Shown: positions 1 to 6,509, counted from the stretch's first letter. The stretch is DNA of 9,913 bases from Collinsella sp. (GCA_019413955.1 DXMX01000017.1:1-9913); one strand, 5' to 3'. Numbers and translations are program-made. The notes: generated from the sequence alone by a model not told the origin.

Positions 1-1482
1 TTTGGACGAAAATGCCTCGGTCGCGATATCCTCAACGGCTATTCCGAGGTTTTTGGCAAAACCCTCGAGGAACGAGCCGCAGCCCGCAGAGCACGCCTCG
101 TTGACGACGATATCGGTCAGCACGCCGTGGTTGAGCCAGATGGCCTTCATATCCTGTCCGCCGATGTCGAGCACGAAGGTCGCATCGGGAACGCATGCGC
201 ACGCGGCGCGGGCGTGCGCGACCGTCTCGACCGTATGGTAGTCGGCGTGGAACGCGTGCGCGAAAAGCTCCTCGCCGTATCCCGTGGTGCCCACGGCATC
301 GATCGCAAGCGTGACTCCCGCTGTCTCCCAGCGGTTCTTCAAGCTGACAAGACCCTGTTGGGCGACGTCGAGCGGTCTGCCGTTATTAGACGCGTAGAAC
401 GAATCGACAAGCTCACCCGCCTCATCGACCAGGGCGAACTTGGTCGTCGTGCTCCCCGAATCGATACCGAGCGCCACACGCACCGTCTCTCCGGGCGCAT
501 ACGCATCCGGACCCTTTGCCGGCGTCTCTTTGCCATGGCGTGCCGTAAAATCCGCCTGCTCGGCAGGTGTGGCAAAAAAGGGCTGGGCAAGACGTCCCTC
601 CCCGCTTGCGGGCGCGACCGTCTCGAGCTTATCCAGCCGGACAAAAGCGTCGGGAAGGTCGATCGGTTGGGACGATGCGAACATGTCGGTCAGCGACAGG
701 GCGGCACCGCGCGCGACCATGATCTGCGGATCGCGCGGGACGATAACCTGATCGTCCGATAGATTCAGTTGCTCCCGGAACACGCGGACCAGTGTGGGGT
801 TGTAGGCGAGCGTACCGCCCTCGAAGATTACCGGCGGCTCGATGTCGATACCCTGGGCCAGACCGCCGATCGTTTGGCGGGCGACCGCGTGAAGCGCCGA
901 AAGCGCCAGGTCGGTGGTAGGAATGCCCTCGTTGAGCAGCGGCTGGATATCGGTCTTTGCGTACACGCCGCAGCGGCCCGAGACCTCGTGGACGGTCGTT
1001 CCCCGGCTTGCGAGCTGCTCGAACTCGCCCGATTCGGTGCCGACCCCCATGAGCTTTGCCATCTCGTCGATAAATGCACCGGTACCGCCTGCGCACGAGC
1101 CGTTCATGCGCATGTCGGCAACCTCGATGTCTCCCTTATCGTTGGTGCGGAAGAAGATCATCTTGGCGTCTTGGCCGCCCAGCTCGATGGCGCAGCGCGT
1201 CTGCGGATAGAACCTGCTGATCGCGAGCGCGTTGGCGACCACCTCCTGAACGTACGAGGCGCCCAGCGCGGTCGCGATATCGCGCGCACCCGAGCCGGTC
1301 ACCGCAACGCGCAGTGACTCATGGGGAAAGCGCTCGGCGAGCTCGCCGAGCATGGCGCGCACGCTCGCTGTCTGACACGCCCCGTGGCGGCGATATCCCC
1401 ACCACGCCTCGGTCATATCCTCGTGCATCGCGTAAACTTTGGTCGTCGTCGACCCTACGTCCAGTCCTACTAGCAACGCCAT
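1..1482 (-). CDS. Tandem acyl-CoA dehydratase activase (BadF/BadG/HgdC ATPase), 3' part off the window
   Basis: 494 codons are visible, reading from ATG at 1482 off the left edge. Two copies of the ASKHA-type activase fold are seen. Copy 1 has the phosphate-binding loop GLDVGSTTTK (residues 6-15), ELGGQDAK (about 95-105) and the cluster-ligand motif NGSCAGGTGAF with C130. Copy 2 has GIDSGSTTTK (339-348), DIGGQDMK, and NEACSAGCGSF with C464 and C468. Single activators (HgdC, CompA type) are about 260 residues and form dimers that bridge one [4Fe-4S] cluster and use ATP to push an electron into a 2-hydroxyacyl-CoA dehydratase or related reductase. Tandem proteins of this kind normally continue into a DUF2229/HgdB-like region and reach about 1,400 residues; that part is outside the window. 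GGAG lies 4 nt before the ATG. The family is clear, but the substrate of the partner is unknown. It is probably monocistronic, since a terminator lies upstream at 1564-1597. Confidence 0.9.
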   Translation of the reverse strand, partial: MALLVGLDVGSTTTKVYAMHEDMTEAWWGYRRHGACQTASVRAMLGELAERFPHESLRVAVTGSGARDIATALGASYVQEVVANALAISRFYPQTRCAIELGGQDAKMIFFRTNDKGDIEVADMRMNGSCAGGTGAFIDEMAKLMGVGTESGEFEQLASRGTTVHEVSGRCGVYAKTDIQPLLNEGIPTTDLALSALHAVARQTIGGLAQGIDIEPPVIFEGGTLAYNPTLVRVFREQLNLSDDQVIVPRDPQIMVARGAALSLTDMFASSQPIDLPDAFVRLDKLETVAPASGEGRLAQPFFATPAEQADFTARHGKETPAKGPDAYAPGETVRVALGIDSGSTTTKFALVDEAGELVDSFYASNNGRPLDVAQQGLVSLKNRWETAGVTLAIDAVGTTGYGEELFAHAFHADYHTVETVAHARAACACVPDATFVLDIGGQDMKAIWLNHGVLTDIVVNEACSAGCGSFLEGFAKNLGIAVEDIATEAFSSK

Positions 1483-1514
1483 AATGCTCCGTCTCTCGCA
1501 TTTTTCCCGCTAGA

Positions 1515-1552
1515 GATATACCACTCTACGTAATACAACAGACTGTTGTATT
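1515..1552 (-). promoter_or_regulatory. Operator-like 21-bp palindrome with candidate -10 upstream of the activase gene
   Basis: The arms AATACAACAG (1532-1541) and CTGTTGTATT (1543-1552) are perfect 10-bp inverted repeats around a single central A. On the minus strand a -10-like TATATC lies at 1515-1520, and the position for a -35 hexamer 16-18 bp further upstream falls inside the palindrome, where I see no good TTGACA match. A dyad of this size 60 bp before a start codon suits a dimeric TetR- or MarR-type regulator. The regulator itself is not in the window. The palindrome is certain; its role is inferred. Confidence 0.55.
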
Positions 1553-1563
1553 TAAACTCCGTA

Positions 1564-1597
1564 TAAAAAGCGGCTGCCGAAACGCTTCAGCAGCCGC
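1564..1597 (-). terminator. Intrinsic terminator after the DUF2798-type gene
   Basis: On the minus strand GCGGCTGC (1597-1590) pairs with GCAGCCGC (1577-1570), with an inner GAA/TTC pairing around an ACGC-type loop, followed by CTTTTTAT. It ends the transcript of the gene at 1764-2312, leaving a 3' UTR of about 165 nt, and insulates the activase promoter. Confidence 0.85.
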
Positions 1598-1763
1598 CGA
1601 ATGCACCAACAGATTGTTCTGCGCGCTAGCACGTCGGGCAACGGAGCAGCACGGGCCCTCCGGTCATGCGCACCGCTCACGCCCGCGATGTCGCCGAGAG
1701 AGCTATCCACGCTTAGGGCTCCAACCAAGCAAGTCGCCCGCGCTCAGCAGATCCCTAAGCGAG
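1598..1763 (-). other. Long 3' UTR with a 9-bp inverted repeat; no gene seen
   Basis: Between the stop codon at 1764 and the terminator there are about 165 nt with no convincing ORF. Perfect arms CGCTTAGGG (1710-1718) and CCCTAAGCG (1753-1761) enclose about 34 nt, with the outer arm ending 2 nt from the stop codon. It could be a processed 3' UTR RNA or degraded coding sequence. I do not recognise an RNA family. Confidence 0.35.
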
Positions 1764-2312
1764 CTACTCGCACTCAGGAGCCATAGCCTGCTCCAAGAGC
1801 TCGGCATGCTCCTCCTCGAAAACCGTCCCCACAGGGAAGGCGCGACGGAAGACGAAGCGGGAAATCGGACCGGCTACCAAAAGGTTCCACGGCAGCGCCA
1901 TCACAAAATTATGCGGGATGTTGATCATCCAGATCGCGGGCACGGAATACAGGTTCGCAAGGATGCCGCCGGGCATGTGCGTCAGACCCTCACAGGCACC
2001 GTACAGCGACATGATGATGACCATGGGAACGACCATGCAGGAGCTGACGGCGAGCGTCATGGCAAGTGGCGAGCTCTTGCCCGGCGTGACCAAGTACTTA
2101 AAGGCGAAACCCTTGGCGAGCGGGCTGGCGACGAACCAGTCGCAGCACATGGCAAAAATGTAGGCAACGGGGAAGCCGAGCCACGCAGTGGCAACGACCT
2201 CGCCGTTGATGGCCCCGTGCTGCAGGGCAACGTTGTAGATGCTCATCCAGAGCACCATGCAAAAGCACATGATAAAGGTGAACAGCAGGCTCTCTCGTTT
2301 GTTGATAGGCAT
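1764..2312 (-). CDS. DUF2798-type small integral membrane protein (two DUF2798-like repeats)
   Basis: A 182-residue hydrophobic protein of unknown function. I start it at ATG 2312 (MPINKRES), preceded by AGAGGA 10-11 nt upstream; the frame is open back to 2372 but those residues do not look like family sequence. There are two related halves. The first runs RESLLFTFIMCFCMVLWMS...YN, then a helix LGFPVAYIFAMCCDWFVASPLAK. The second runs MTLAVSSCMVVPMVIIMSLYG, then IPHNFVMALPWNLLVAGPISR. Each half therefore has two predicted membrane helices, four in all, and a short acidic tail (EEEHAELLEQAM). This matches the DUF2798 pattern of paired helices with an asparagine/glycine turn and a P-A motif in the second helix. 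It is separated from the exporter gene upstream by a strong terminator (2357-2407), so it probably has its own promoter, though I cannot place one. Family moderately sure; function unknown. Confidence 0.8.
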   Translation of the reverse strand: MPINKRESLLFTFIMCFCMVLWMSIYNVALQHGAINGEVVATAWLGFPVAYIFAMCCDWFVASPLAKGFAFKYLVTPGKSSPLAMTLAVSSCMVVPMVIIMSLYGACEGLTHMPGGILANLYSVPAIWMINIPHNFVMALPWNLLVAGPISRFVFRRAFPVGTVFEEEHAELLEQAMAPECE

Positions 2313-2356
2313 AAAGGGCAGATTCCTCTCTGTGTTGTACCGCGGCGCCACGCAAC

Positions 2357-2407
2357 AAAAACGGGCGGGCAAGATGGAGCTGTTGGAACTTCATCTCGCC
2401 CGCCCGT
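2357..2407 (-). terminator. Strong intrinsic terminator downstream of the ThrE-family gene
   Basis: ACGGGCGGGC-A-AGATG (2361-2376) pairs with CATCT-C-GCCCGCCCGT (2392-2407), 15 of 16 positions, with a 15-nt loop. On the minus strand it is followed by TTTTT. It lies about 220 nt beyond the exporter stop codon and only about 45 nt before the DUF2798-type start codon. It therefore either ends the exporter mRNA or acts as an attenuator in the leader of the next gene. Confidence 0.85.
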
Positions 2408-2451
2408 GGTACGCGCGTCTGCGACTACTTATGTGGTGGAACCAGCCTAGC

Positions 2452-2471
2452 ACGAAACGCATGCGCTTCGT
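2452..2471. repeat. 20-bp palindrome, possible operator
   Basis: ACGAAACGCATGCGCTTCGT is self-complementary except for one mismatched pair near the middle of each arm (A/C). It is located about 140 bp upstream of the DUF2798-type start, on the far side of the terminator. It could be an operator or a small hairpin. The palindrome is certain, its role a guess. Confidence 0.4.
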
Positions 2472-2520
2472 AAGCGTTGAGTTTATGAAGATGCAGGGCA
2501 CCGATAATCCCCCGACCCCA

Positions 2521-2591
2521 TAAGTTGCGGTGGAATACGGACTGTTTTGACCCTTTAAGCAGCAATTCAGTCCCTATTTCACCGCAACTCA
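2521..2591. repeat. 71-bp imperfect palindrome, REP/MITE-like
   Basis: Arms 2521-2549 and 2563-2591 match at 24 of 29 positions when one is reverse-complemented; the outer ends share AGTTGCGGTG and the inner parts share GGACTG. The loop is 13 nt. No T-run follows on either strand, so it is not an ordinary terminator. Its length, its near-perfect symmetry and its position just after a stop codon suggest a dispersed intergenic palindromic element. Copy number cannot be judged from one window. Confidence 0.55.
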
Positions 2592-2627
2592 TTTGGTGCA
2601 AAGTAACCTGTCCCCCTTGTACCAATT
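2591..2627. repeat. Second imperfect palindrome with GGGGACAGG core, abutting the exporter stop
   Basis: TTGGTGCAA (2593-2601) faces TTGTACCAA (2617-2625), one mismatch in 9 bp. On the minus strand the interior reads GGGGGACAGGTTACTTTG. The right arm runs into the TAA stop of the exporter gene (2626-2628). From memory, GGGGACAGGTTACTTT-type strings occur in repeats near REP-associated tyrosine transposase genes in unrelated bacteria; I could not check this. Confidence 0.45.
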
Positions 2628-4194
2628 AGCTGGTGTGGCGCCAGCGAGGGTCGGTGAGCGTACGCGCCACACCCAGTCCAACGGGCAGAAACGCTACGAT
2701 GAGCACTGCGCGCACAAACCAGCCGAGCATATTGACCGTGTCGAAGGTGCACATGTAATACATCGAGCGATACAGATACAAGCCCGGCACCATAATGACA
2801 ATCGAAGGCACCGTGAGGGCGATGCGCGGGTAGGTGAGCTTGACTTCAGCCAAGCTTGCGAGCAGCCCCGATACCAGCGCGCCGATAAACGCTGCTGCCT
2901 CGGGAGGCATTCCCGTGCTGAGGCCCAGGAAGGGAATCATCGTCGGCGCATCGACAAGGGTCAGACGCAGGGTATTGGACACGGCGCCGATCAACCCAGC
3001 TGCCGCGGCCATCTTTACCGGGCTGTTGAACATCACCGAGAAGCCGAATACGCCAACGAAGCTCATCACCACGCGCAGGAGCGTAAGGGCAAGCGGCGAA
3101 AGGCCCAGTGGGGCAAAGTCGTCCGGCGCCAGGCCAACACACTCGGCAACCATCCAACCTACGAGGGTCGCCATCACAATAATCGATACGGCATATGAAA
3201 GGCGCTCGATACCGCTTCGCATGTCGAGCTTAGCGATGTCGAGGCCTGCCGTAATGAGTGGAAAGCCGGGAATCACAAAGAGCATGGCGCCGATATAGCC
3301 TTCTTGGTGCGACATTGTCCCCGGTATGACCTGGCCAAGGCCGAGCAATGCCAGCAGATACGAAACGCAAGCGAGCGCAACGCCGGTCGTCAGCGCGCTG
3401 AACTGACCAAGGCCTTGCTTGAGAATATGGGAGCGGGCAAAGTTGCCGACACCCGCGCCCACGAACGCGCAGGCCATCTCGATAGGGCCGCCGCCGAGCA
3501 AAAAAACGAAGGCGCCACAGGCGCAGGCCGCCGCAAGGCCCTGTTGCCAAGGCGCGTAATCAGGTTTTGAACTCTCAACGGTCTTGAGCATCTCGTGATA
3601 CTCGTGCACCGTGAAGCGACGACCATAGGTCTCGATTTCCTTGAGGAAACTCTCCATCATCCAAATGCGATGGGTATTGACGCCCGTTGTGGGCAAGCTG
3701 ACGACCTCATTAAAGCAGTGACCATCTTCGATGCAGGTGCACTCAAACGACAGAAGACTTAAGTCAACGTGGATGGTGACACCGAGTACGGCGGCAACAC
3801 GATTCATGGTATCGCGCACGCGCCAGGCACCCGTTCCGCTTGCCAGCATAAGCATGCCGGTGCGGCAGATGATGGATGATTTATCGGTGAGCGGCGCATC
3901 GACGGCAAGCTCATCGCCTGCCGTCACGATCTGGTGCCAGTCAGTTTTCATATGGAGCGCGCCGGCACGAACGCCGTGGTGCATGGGGGCTCTCGAAAGC
4001 AGCGAGTTAAGGCGCGAAGACTGTGGGGGCTCCGTTGATTCGTCCTCGTCCTCGTCGGGCTCTTCATCGACCAGATCAAATGAGTCAAGCGATGCCGGCT
4101 CACGACGATCGATTAGCTCCTCATCCTCATCATCAAAGTAATTGAACTGATCGAGCATGTCCTCTTCGATTGCACGCTCGCTCGCGTCGTCCAT
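2626..4194 (-). CDS. ThrE-family threonine/serine exporter with acidic N-terminal extension
   Basis: 522 residues. Residues about 108-355 are the ThrE (DUF1212) region. It opens with the family signature LMLASGTGAWRVRDTMNRVA (115-134), followed by a soluble segment and then about five membrane helices (from 219 to 350, with the GGGPIEM and IPGFPLITAGLD loops). Residues about 372-510 are the ThrE_2 (DUF3815) half, with further helices and TYPRIALTVPSIVIMVPGLYLYRS. Both halves in one chain match the actinobacterial exporter architecture, which moves threonine and serine out across the inner membrane using the proton gradient. The first 60 residues are unusual: 18-56 are dominated by D and E and look disordered and cytoplasmic. 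Start ATG 4194 has GGGAG 7-8 nt upstream. Flanking terminators suggest a single-gene transcript. Substrate range is inferred from the family. Confidence 0.9.
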   Translation of the reverse strand: MDDASERAIEEDMLDQFNYFDDEDEELIDRREPASLDSFDLVDEEPDEDEDESTEPPQSSRLNSLLSRAPMHHGVRAGALHMKTDWHQIVTAGDELAVDAPLTDKSSIICRTGMLMLASGTGAWRVRDTMNRVAAVLGVTIHVDLSLLSFECTCIEDGHCFNEVVSLPTTGVNTHRIWMMESFLKEIETYGRRFTVHEYHEMLKTVESSKPDYAPWQQGLAAACACGAFVFLLGGGPIEMACAFVGAGVGNFARSHILKQGLGQFSALTTGVALACVSYLLALLGLGQVIPGTMSHQEGYIGAMLFVIPGFPLITAGLDIAKLDMRSGIERLSYAVSIIVMATLVGWMVAECVGLAPDDFAPLGLSPLALTLLRVVMSFVGVFGFSVMFNSPVKMAAAAGLIGAVSNTLRLTLVDAPTMIPFLGLSTGMPPEAAAFIGALVSGLLASLAEVKLTYPRIALTVPSIVIMVPGLYLYRSMYYMCTFDTVNMLGWFVRAVLIVAFLPVGLGVARTLTDPRWRHTS

Positions 4195-4253
4195 ATAGAC
4201 GCTCCCTTCCTACCGACTAACCCCCATCCTAGGCAGCAACGGCTAAAGGAAAC

Positions 4254-4297
4254 ATAAAAGAGACGGCTGTCATGCGAACCATGCGCTCAATAGCCGT
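4254..4297 (-). terminator. Weak terminator-like hairpin
   Basis: On the minus strand ACGGCT (4297-4292) pairs with AGCCGT (4268-4263), with interrupted inner pairing (GCG/CGC), then CTCTTTTATG. The stem is short and bulged, so termination would be modest. It would back up the lysS terminator or lie in the exporter leader. Confidence 0.4.
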
Positions 4298-4300
4298 TGA

Positions 4301-4358
4301 GTAGTCATTGAGGACGTTCTTGAATGACTAGTCGTTTAAGAACGTCCCCAATGACTAC
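4301..4358. repeat. 58-bp near-perfect loopless palindrome, REP/MITE-like
   Basis: Left half 4301-4329 and the reverse complement of 4330-4358 agree at 26 of 29 positions, with no spacer; the centre is GACTAGTC. All three differences are transitions, so wobble pairing keeps much of the fold in RNA. The core is GGGACGTTCTT. No T-run follows it on either strand. Its position between the lysS terminator and the next gene fits an inserted dispersed palindrome rather than a gene-specific signal. Confidence 0.6.
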
Positions 4359-4418
4359 ATCGATGTTTTGGCAACGCCAGCGAGCGGGTCGCATTTGTGA
4401 CAAGGTGACGTGAAACGA

Positions 4419-4447
4419 AAGGGCGCTGACCTTTTGGTCGCGCCCTT
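4419..4447 (-). terminator. Probable lysS terminator
   Basis: On the minus strand AAGGGCGC-GACC (4447-4436) pairs with GGTC-A-GCGCCCTT (4431-4419) around an AAAA loop, followed by TCGTTTCA. The stem is strong and the T tract imperfect. It lies about 80 nt after the lysS stop. Confidence 0.7.
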
Positions 4448-4494
4448 GAAGTTGAACGTCAGATTGTCCAAATGCGGCCCGCGCAGCGTCGAGC

Positions 4495-4524
4495 GGTTAC
4501 GGCGTTTGGTAAAACGCCGTAACC
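4495..4524. repeat. Perfect 13-bp inverted repeat just after the lysS stop
   Basis: GGTTACGGCGTTT (4495-4507) and AAACGCCGTAACC (4512-4524) are exact reverse complements around GGTA, beginning 2 nt after the TAG of lysS. Neither strand has a T tract after it. It could protect the 3' end of the mRNA or be a small mobile palindrome. Confidence 0.6.
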
Positions 4525-4526
4525 CC

Positions 4527-6491
4527 CTAGTACATCTTTGCGCCGGCGGGGATGGAGGCGTCGAGCTGGATCAGGTTGAGGCGCTCCTCGCCCTCCTCCT
4601 CGTGGACAGCGCTGATCAGCATGCCGCAGCTGGGAATACCCATCATCTTGCGCGGAGGCAGGTTGGTGATGGCGAGCAAGGTCTTGCCAACCAGGTCCTC
4701 GGGCTCGTAATAAGCGTGAATACCGGAGAGGATGGTGCGGTCGGTGCCGGTGCCGTCGTCGAGCGTAAAGTTCAGCAGCTTCTTGGACTTCTTGACGGCC
4801 TCGCATGCCTTGACCTTCACAGCGCGGAAGTCGCTCTTGGAGAAGGTATCAAAGTCGACGAACTCCTCAAACAGCGGCTCAACGGCGATCTTGGAGTAAT
4901 CGAGCGTGGGCTTAAGCGACTTAACGAACGGGCTCGCGGCGTTGCCGGCCTCGGCAGCCTTGGCGGCAGCGGCACCGGACTGGAAACCCTTCTCGGGCTT
5001 CATGTGCGGGAACAGCAGCACGTCGCGGATAGAAGCCTGGTTGGTGAGCAGCATGACCACGCGGTCGATACCAATGCCAATGCCGCCCGCGGGAGGCATA
5101 CCGTACTCGAGGGCGCGCACGTAGTCCTCGTCGTACTCCATGGCCTCGTCGTCACCGCCGGCCTTCTCGGCCATCTGGGCGGCAAAGCGCTCGGCCTGGT
5201 CGACCGGATCGTTGAGCTCGGAGAACGCGTTGGCGTACTCGTGACCGGCAATAACCAGCTCAAAGCGGTGCGTCAGGCGCGGGTCGTCCTCAAAACGCTT
5301 GGCAAGCGGGCTGACCTCGATGGGGTAATCGCACACGAACGTCGGGTTGACGATGGTGTCCTCGCCCAGCTCATCGTAAATCTCGGCGATGATCTTGCCA
5401 GCAGTCCACTCGGGCTTGATCTCCAGGCCCTTCTCGCGCGCGGCGGCAGCAAGCTCCTCGACCGGCGTGTCGATGGTGACCTGCTTGCCGAGCACGTCGG
5501 AGACGATGTCGGTCATGGGACGGCTGGCCCACTCACCAGAAAGGTCGATGGTCTGGTCCTGGTACTCGATGACCTCGGGGTTGCCGATGGCCTTGTTGGC
5601 AGCCTTGATGACACCTTGGGCGAGTGCCTTCATGCCCTCGAGGTCGGAGAAGGCACGGTAGGCCTCCATCGTGGTGAACTCGGGGTTGTGGGTAAGGTCC
5701 ATGCCCTCGTTACGGAAGATGCGGCCGATCTCGAACACGCGCTCAAAACCACCGACGATGCAGCGCTTGAGGTGCAGCTCGGTGGCAATACGCAGGTAGC
5801 ACTCCTGATCGAGCGCGTTGAAGTGGGTGATGAACGGCTTAGCCGTAGCGCCGCCTTGGATGGTCTGCAGGATGGGGGTCTCGACCTCCATGTAGCCGTC
5901 GGACTCCATAAAGCGACGGAAGGTGGAGAGAATCTGCGAACGCTTACGGAAGGTCTCGCGAACGTCGTCGTTGGCGATCAGGTCGACATAGCGCTGGCGA
6001 TAGCGGGTCTCCTTGTCGGAAAGACCGTGGAACTTCTCGGGCAGCGGACGAACGGCCTTGGCAAGCAGGGTCGCGCTCTTAGGGGCAACGGAAAGCTGGC
6101 CACGCTGGGTGCGCACGACCACGCCGGTCACGCCCAGGATGTCGCCCAGGTCGAGGGCCTTGAGCGTACTCCAGGCAGCCTCGTCCATGTCGTTGATGCG
6201 GCAGAACAGCTGAATCTCGGCAGTCGCATCGCGCACGACGATGAACATGATCTTGCCCTGACCGCGCTTGGCGACCACACGGCCAGCGATCTTCACGACG
6301 TCCTCGGTGTCCTCGCCATCGGCAAGCTCAGCGTACTTAGCCTCGATATCGGCGACGTAGTCCTCAAGCTCAGAGTGCTCGGGATAGGGGTTCTGGCCCG
6401 CCTCGAACAGGGCGGCGCGCTTGGCCAGGCGGGTGGCGCGCTCGTCGTTGAGCGTCGATGCCTGATCGGCGGCGTTCTGGTTCTCTGCCAT
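4527..6491 (-). CDS. lysS: Lysyl-tRNA synthetase, class II, with C-terminal tRNA-binding domain
   Basis: Charges tRNA-Lys with lysine in the cytoplasm. It is 654 residues against about 500 for a plain bacterial LysRS. Residues 65-145 form the anticodon-binding OB fold (VKIAGRVVAKR...MFIVVRDATAEIQLF). The class II core follows, with motif 1 at 181-208 ending in the conserved proline, motif 2 at about 250-276 (FEIGRIFRNEGMD...HNPEFTTMEAY) and motif 3 at 468-492 (AGGIGIGIDRVVMLL). Residues about 501-540 are an Ala/Lys-rich linker, and 544-654 are a tRNA-binding domain like that at the C-terminus of MetRS (FVDFDTFSKSDFRAVKV, KLLNFTLDDG, LPPRKMMGIPSCGMLISA). The extra domain should add non-specific tRNA affinity. 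Start ATG 6491 has GAGGAG with ideal spacing. It follows greA across an intrinsic terminator, so expression may depend on readthrough or a hidden promoter. Identification is firm. Confidence 0.97.
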   Translation of the reverse strand: MAENQNAADQASTLNDERATRLAKRAALFEAGQNPYPEHSELEDYVADIEAKYAELADGEDTEDVVKIAGRVVAKRGQGKIMFIVVRDATAEIQLFCRINDMDEAAWSTLKALDLGDILGVTGVVVRTQRGQLSVAPKSATLLAKAVRPLPEKFHGLSDKETRYRQRYVDLIANDDVRETFRKRSQILSTFRRFMESDGYMEVETPILQTIQGGATAKPFITHFNALDQECYLRIATELHLKRCIVGGFERVFEIGRIFRNEGMDLTHNPEFTTMEAYRAFSDLEGMKALAQGVIKAANKAIGNPEVIEYQDQTIDLSGEWASRPMTDIVSDVLGKQVTIDTPVEELAAAAREKGLEIKPEWTAGKIIAEIYDELGEDTIVNPTFVCDYPIEVSPLAKRFEDDPRLTHRFELVIAGHEYANAFSELNDPVDQAERFAAQMAEKAGGDDEAMEYDEDYVRALEYGMPPAGGIGIGIDRVVMLLTNQASIRDVLLFPHMKPEKGFQSGAAAAKAAEAGNAASPFVKSLKPTLDYSKIAVEPLFEEFVDFDTFSKSDFRAVKVKACEAVKKSKKLLNFTLDDGTGTDRTILSGIHAYYEPEDLVGKTLLAITNLPPRKMMGIPSCGMLISAVHEEEGEERLNLIQLDASIPAGAKMY

Positions 6492-6509
6492 AAGTTAGCT
6501 CCTCAAACT

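Larger units (their letters stand above)
2313..2625. other. 313-bp intergenic stretch: terminator, palindromes, no gene
   Basis: This gap between the exporter stop and the DUF2798-type start holds, in minus-strand order, an imperfect palindrome abutting the stop codon (2591-2627), a 71-bp imperfect palindrome (2521-2591), a 20-bp palindrome (2452-2471) and a strong terminator (2357-2407). Open frames on either strand here have no ribosome binding site or family resemblance. Confidence 0.6.
4195..4526. other. 332-bp intergenic stretch between lysS and the exporter gene; no gene
   Basis: No ORF with a ribosome binding site is seen. Going along the minus strand it contains a perfect 13-bp stem directly after the lysS stop (4495-4524), the probable lysS terminator (4419-4447), a 58-bp near-perfect palindrome (4301-4358) and a weaker terminator-like hairpin (4254-4297). 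The exporter promoter should lie in 4200-4260, where TAGGAT is a possible -10 but no good -35 accompanies it. Confidence 0.6.

Noticed and set aside
127..1317. Plus-strand open frames opposite the activase
   Set aside because: They are shadows of a GC-rich minus-strand gene whose ATPase and iron-sulfur motifs are unmistakable.
1626..1667. 13-residue minus-strand ORF in the 3' UTR
   Set aside because: It has no ribosome binding site and is a length expected by chance.
2337..2351. T-box-like string GTGGCGCCGCGGTAC on the minus strand
   Set aside because: It resembles the T-box antiterminator sequence but lies after the terminator instead of before it. There is no recognisable stem I, and the gene is not an aminoacyl-tRNA or amino-acid gene.
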